Source of the DNA: Plasmodium brasilianum
Taxonomy: Eukaryota; Apicomplexa; Aconoidasida; Haemosporida; Plasmodiidae
Assembly (NCBI RefSeq): GCF_023973825.1
Contig: NC_090118.1
Coordinates: 838,501 to 902,500, forward strand
Length of the DNA stretch: 64,000 bases
Direction: 5' to 3'
Of this stretch, positions 59,189 to 64,000 are shown one piece after another. Position 1 is the stretch's first letter, and each line of letters starts with the position of its first letter. Position numbers and translations under genes: made by a program. The notes under the pieces are model-generated. The model did not search any database, was not told the origin of the DNA, and was given only the letters and a program-made list of their open reading frames with translations.

Positions 59189-60694
59189 TATAGAAAAACA
59201 TACTTATATTTACTTATTTATTTCTAACGTACTGTACATAAGTACGTGCGTATATGTATACCTTAAGCCTCAAACAAAATTATGTTTACGCAATGATCGC
59301 TTATAAATACAATGTACACTTATCATAAACTTGGTATAAAAAATTGATAAGTAAAAAATCGTACGTTTTTGCTTTTTCCCTTATTAAAGCATGAACACTT
59401 TTTTTTATTTAATCCAGCGAAAAATAATTTTCTTATATTAAAATGTGTATTATAAATATGTTTACTAAGATTACACAGATATTTCCTTTCTTCTTTTTAA
59501 AAATAAATTATTTGTTAATTTTGCTTCATTTATATGTAAAATATTTAAATTTTACTTATTTTAGTTTCTTCTTACATTTTTTTTTTTTTTTTTCTTTGTG
59601 CTATTAATCAAATTTTCATTTCTTTTCAATTTTTAAGCTTAAGTTGATGCTTAAGGTATATATGAGCTATGTACATAAATAATTATACATATATATATAT
59701 ATATATGTACAACTCCGTAACATATGCATATTATTTATTATATACGCCCCACTCTCACATATGTATTATCGTATGTATATACATATATATATACATATAT
59801 ATATATATATAATATACTTATATATCATATATGTGTAGTAGTATATATATATGTATACGGTTACAAGGTTATGATTAAAAATTTTTCCTGCTCATGCCAT
59901 ATGTGAAAGTGTATGCATATCAACAAGAAAAATATTTGAAAGCATGCGACAAGCAGAGCAAAGTAACATTCCTCAAGTCGTTAAAAAATGGAATAAAATG
60001 AAATCAAATAAAATATGTAAAATAAATATTCAAAATGTATATGTGAAAAGTAAAATAATAATATAAAACTTGATATAAAATAGTTAAACATATTCAATTA
60101 ATTGTTCATTGAAATGATAGTAAAGCACAAATAATAAATGGTACATATTTTTTAAGAAAAAAAAAAAAAAAAAAAAAAAAAAAAGATATTGCATAAACAT
60201 TATGCACACAGGTTTGGGGACAAGTTTAACAAAAAAAAAAAAAAAAAACTAGGAAGATAGAAAGAGCAAAAAGTTAAAGTGAGATATTTTATATGTTCAC
60301 TATATATATGTATATATATATGAATAAAAAAAAAGAACAAAATATAAAAACATCATAAAGAATATATATTATATATGTATGTATAAAAAAGAAAAAATAT
60401 TTAAAAAAAAAAAAGAAAATAATCTTTTAATTTCAAGATCGATTGATAAAACTAAATACCTATTGTGCTTTACTATTATATTTACAATTTAAAACAAGCG
60501 GGCTATTTTTTGAATATAAACATACAAACATACATACATACATACATACACTTATATATTACATATGTATATATATAATGTACATTATGTACGTATGTGC
60601 TTGCACATTAAGTGTTGAAAAGAACATATTCTGGAGAGAATAAATAATAAATAATTGAAACAAAAAAAAAAAAAAATAAATAAATAAAAGTAAA

Positions 60695-60825
60695 ATATGC
60701 AAAATATGCAAAAATGCAAAATATGCAAAAATGCAAAATATGCAAAATAAGCAAAATATGCAAAATAAGCAAAATAAGCAAAATATGCAAAATAAGCACA
60801 ATAAGCAAAATATGCAAAATAAATT
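60695..60825. repeat. AAAATATGC / AAAATAAGC array
   Basis: Fourteen or so 9-bp units with single-base length changes. Confidence 0.85.
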
Positions 60826-61474
60826 TAATTTTTTTTTTTTTTTAAACAAAATAATAAAATATTTTATGCTGAATAATAAAAGATATAACTTTCAGTGCAT
60901 AGCTTGAACTTGAAATAATTTATACATATATAATATATATATAAATACATATATGCATATTTATACGTATATGTATACATGTAAACATACATAATAGAAG
61001 TTTATTTTATTTTTTTTCTTTTTTGCCTTAGGCTCCTCTTAATGATTCTTGACTTAAACTTCTTTTCCATTTTTTTTTTTTTTTTTTTATAATATATATA
61101 TTATATATATATATATATTTATATATATATTTTTATGTATGTATATGTTCATTTATTGAGTACATTATTTATATTTTGATTACAGTAATACATAGTGTAA
61201 TAGATACAAAATCGCATTTAAAAATACATACGGCTGAGGAGTTTTTAGCTTTTACAAAAATATTAATAATATACATTTATAATATAAGGAGGAACATTAA
61301 ACAGAAGAAATAAATAAAGTTTAATATACATATATATATATATATATATATATGAACGTGAACGTGTATAAACATTTACATAGTTACGCTTACATACACA
61401 TTTACCTGTATGCAAATACGTTTATTTACAAGTACATTTATATACAAGTACGTAAACATACGCTAATATAAAAA

Positions 61475-63289
61475 ATGGCAACCGCAGAAGAGTTAAAACA
61501 GTTAAGATCTGATTGTACATACCGATCCAAGTTAGCCGAGCAAGCCGAGAGATATGATGGTATAAATAATACGTTTAATAAAAGGGGAAAGAGCAAATGA
61601 TGTTATCGTACTGTATCGTAGCTAATGTGATATAATGCTATATAATGCGATGTATTACATATTCGTGCATACGTATCTTTGTCAAACACACATGTATACT
61701 TATATAAGGGCTAATTATGTGTACACTCATAGATACATATATTTTTAAATATATTACACAGTGCTACTAGGTTAATGATTATTTAATTTAATTTTATTTT
61801 ATTTTTTTGTTCTTTTTAATAATGTGTACAAAAGTGTTGTTTATTTTTTAAAAGAGAACTGCTTTTTTTTTTTTTTTAGTAAAACAAGAAATGTCCTTGT
61901 TTGTATGTTTAAGGAAATTTTTCTTTTTCCATTGCATTATAATAATATTTTTAAATACATTTTAAAAAAATTGACGAAATTATTTCTGCACTAACCTTTT
62001 ACCTGAAATGTTCATAAAATTGTATATATTTTTCATTTTTAATTGCACTAACCTTTTTTTTTTGAAAATTTTTTTGGAATTGTGTAGAAATGGCCGATGC
62101 GATGAGGACATTAGTGGAGCAGTGCGTTAATAACGATAAAGATGAGTTAACAGTTGAAGAGAGGAATCTATTGGTAGGGGGCGAATGCATGCACACATGC
62201 ATAACATATATATATATATATATATATGCATATATACAATAACACGTTTGTTACATTTAGTGTGTATCTGTTTACCCAGTCCTTTGAACATTATAGTTTT
62301 TACATTTTTATTTGATTTAAATTGCGATAAAATATACACGATAGATATATATATTACTCATTAAGATTTTTTTTTTTTTTTTTTTTGTTTTTCATTTTTT
62401 TATTAATTCCATTTCTTTATAGTCTGTTGCATATAAAAATGCCGTTGGTGCTCGTAGAGCTTCGTGGAGAATTATATCAAGTGTTGAACAGAAGGAAATG
62501 AGCAAAGCGAATGTTCATAATAAGAATGTTGCTGCTACTTATAGAAAGAAAGTAGAAGAGGAATTAAATAATATATGTCAAGATATTTTAAATTTGCTAA
62601 CAAAAAAGTTAATACCAAATACATCGGAAAGTGAGAGTAAAGTATTTTATTACAAAATGAAAGGCGATTATTATCGTTACATCAGTGAGTTTTCATGTGA
62701 TGAAGGAAAGAAAGAAGCATCGAATTTTGCCCAAGAAGCTTATCAAAAAGCTACTGATATTGCAGAAAACGAATTACCTTCAACACATCCAATACGTTTA
62801 GGTTTAGCATTAAACTATTCTGTTTTCTTCTATGAAATTTTAAATCAACCACATCAGGCATGTGAAATGGCCAAAAGAGCTTTTGATGATGCTATAACTG
62901 AATTCGACAATGTTAGTGAAGATTCGTATAAGGACTCTACGTTGATTATGCAGTTGTTAAGAGATAATTTAACCTTATGGACTTCTGACTTGCAAGGAGA
63001 TCAAACAGAGGGTAATACATGAACAAATCTGCGTCGTTGCGCGGAAAAGAAAAAATGAAAAATAAGAAAAGGTGTAAATGAAAAATATTGAAAAAGTGTA
63101 CCTACTTAGGCCTACGATAATTCGAGCAAACACTTTTTTTTGTGTGTGTGTGTGTGTGTGTGTTATTTAAATGTTTGGCTATTTCATTTCTCCCTGAACT
63201 GTTAATATATTTTGCATGAATTATGCGCTAATTTTTTTTTTTTTTTTTTTTTTTGTTCAGAAAAATCAAAAGATGAAGGCTTAGAATAA
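61475..63289 (+). CDS. 14-3-3I: 14-3-3 protein (4 exons)
   Basis: Exons are 61475-61559, 62088-62173, 62423-63011 and 63261-63289, giving 262 residues. The sequence is 14-3-3 from end to end: [20 protein letters not shown], then [20 protein letters not shown], then [31 protein letters not shown], and [12 protein letters not shown] near the end. The phospho-binding residues are in place (Lys and Arg in [14 protein letters not shown]; Arg-Tyr in DYYRY). 14-3-3 dimers bind phosphoserine/threonine sites on partner proteins in the cytosol and nucleus. Phases are 1, 0 and 1, and all three joins rebuild conserved text. The last exon supplies only EKSKDEGLE, so an unspliced reading would wrongly end at GNT. 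Its place after the CCCH gene fits the chromosome 8 order recalled for P. falciparum. Confidence 0.97.
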
Positions 63290-64000
63290 AATAGCAAGTT
63301 ATTTTTATATCAAGTACAAGCAGCCATATATTTTAAATGTATGGGTATTTACGTCATGTACACTTACATTTACCTGTACATATATATATGTATACACATG
63401 TACATGTATATATGTATGTACATGTATATATGTATGTACATGTATATATGTATGTATATGTATATATGTATGTACTTGTATATATGTATGTACATGTATA
63501 TATGTATGTATATGTATGTATGTATATGTATATATGTATGTATATGTATATATGTATGTACTTGTATATATGTATGTATATGTATATATGTATGTATATG
63601 TATATATGTATGTACTTGTATATATGTATGTACTTGTATATATGTATGTACTTGTATATACATGTATATATATATGTGTGTATGTATATGTACCCTTGGT
63701 TTATTGAAAAATGTCGTATTTTTTGAGAACGTTATCAACTGTTTGATTTCATAGGTTTAAAACTTGCAAATACATTTAAAGAATTTACCCTTTAAAAAAA
63801 AAAAAAAATCATACATGTATGTATGCATACGTATGTATACATATGCATATAAGCGTTTATATGTTCATATTCTTTCTTTACTATAATGGATTCTTTATTT
63901 AAAGAAGAAACACATATGAAGTGAAGGTGCTAGCGTTTATCTGCGTGTATTTATATATATGAGAATTACGAATATGTATATACACATATGCCGCCTGTAC
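63290..64000. other. 3' flank of 14-3-3 with microsatellites
   Basis: Holds the array listed next, an A15 run (63795-63809) and AT-rich DNA. Nothing coding was seen to the window end. Confidence 0.7.
63380..63690. repeat. (GTATATATGTATGTACAT)n array
   Basis: 18-bp units of ATGTATGTACATGTATAT with TACTTG/TATATG variants, about 16 copies. Open in all plus frames and one minus frame; not a gene. Confidence 0.9.

Larger units (their letters stand above)
57145..61474. other. Spacer between the CCCH gene and 14-3-3
   Basis: 4.3 kb of AT-rich DNA with poly(A)/(T) runs (57521-57538, 58577-58599, 60158-60183, 60229-60247, 61071-61088), (TA)n tracts (59172-59192, 59784-59812, 61330-61352), a 16-bp array (57763-57930) and a 9-12-bp GCAAAATAT array (60695-60825). 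No gene seen. Confidence 0.65.

Overview
The window is nuclear DNA of a malaria parasite (genus Plasmodium). Evidence: extreme AT bias, long poly(A)/(TA)n and minisatellite spacers, proteins full of Asn, Lys and Asp runs, many short AT-rich introns, and a gene order (HINT1 - unknown - RON5 - HMGB2 - SR-rich protein - CCCH protein - 14-3-3) that I recall from P. falciparum chromosome 8. That synteny is from memory and was not searched. The species is not fixed by what I can see; a non-falciparum species is likely.

Layout: (1) 1-4990, minus: 5' part of a large low-complexity gene running off the left edge, holding a tandemly duplicated ~72-residue cysteine module. (2) 4991-10793: AT-rich spacer with tandem repeats. 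(3) 10794-13648, minus: DNA 3'-phosphatase (PNKP/HAD family) in two exons split by a 1.16-kb intron. (4) 15557-16644, plus: HINT1, four exons. (5) 17705-21050, minus: two-exon Lys/Asp/Asn-rich protein of unknown function. (6) 23086-34143, minus: about 32 exons that I assemble into one secreted protein of about 1200 residues, best explained as rhoptry neck protein RON5. (7) 36356-36745, plus: a two-exon gene for a 54-residue protein, easily missed. (8) 39639-39938, minus: HMG-box protein. (9) 39939-47532: very long divergent spacer. (10) 47533-49032, plus: SNRNP27-like splicing protein with a hugely expanded RS domain. (11) 54390-56158 (perhaps to 57144), plus: CCCH zinc-finger protein broken by a poly(A) frameshift. 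(12) 61475-63289, plus: 14-3-3, four exons. The rest is spacer rich in micro- and minisatellites.

The genes do not form one pathway; they are housekeeping genes (DNA end repair, chromatin, splicing, phosphoprotein binding, nucleotide hydrolysis) plus one invasion gene. Exon models were made by hand from GT/AG sites and reading phase. They are strong for RON5 exons 3-22 and 24-32, HINT1, 14-3-3 and the PNKP junction, and weaker for RON5 exons 1-2 and 23 and for the CCCH 3' end. No tRNA, rRNA, CRISPR or mobile element was recognised.

Most notable observations: the duplicated four-cysteine module in the first gene; RON5 introns being almost all phase 1; a 25-copy GGG array at exact 10-bp spacing inside a RON5 intron; the hidden 54-residue gene; a Tyr in place of the first histidine of the HINT1 triad; and the poly(A) frameshift in the CCCH gene.
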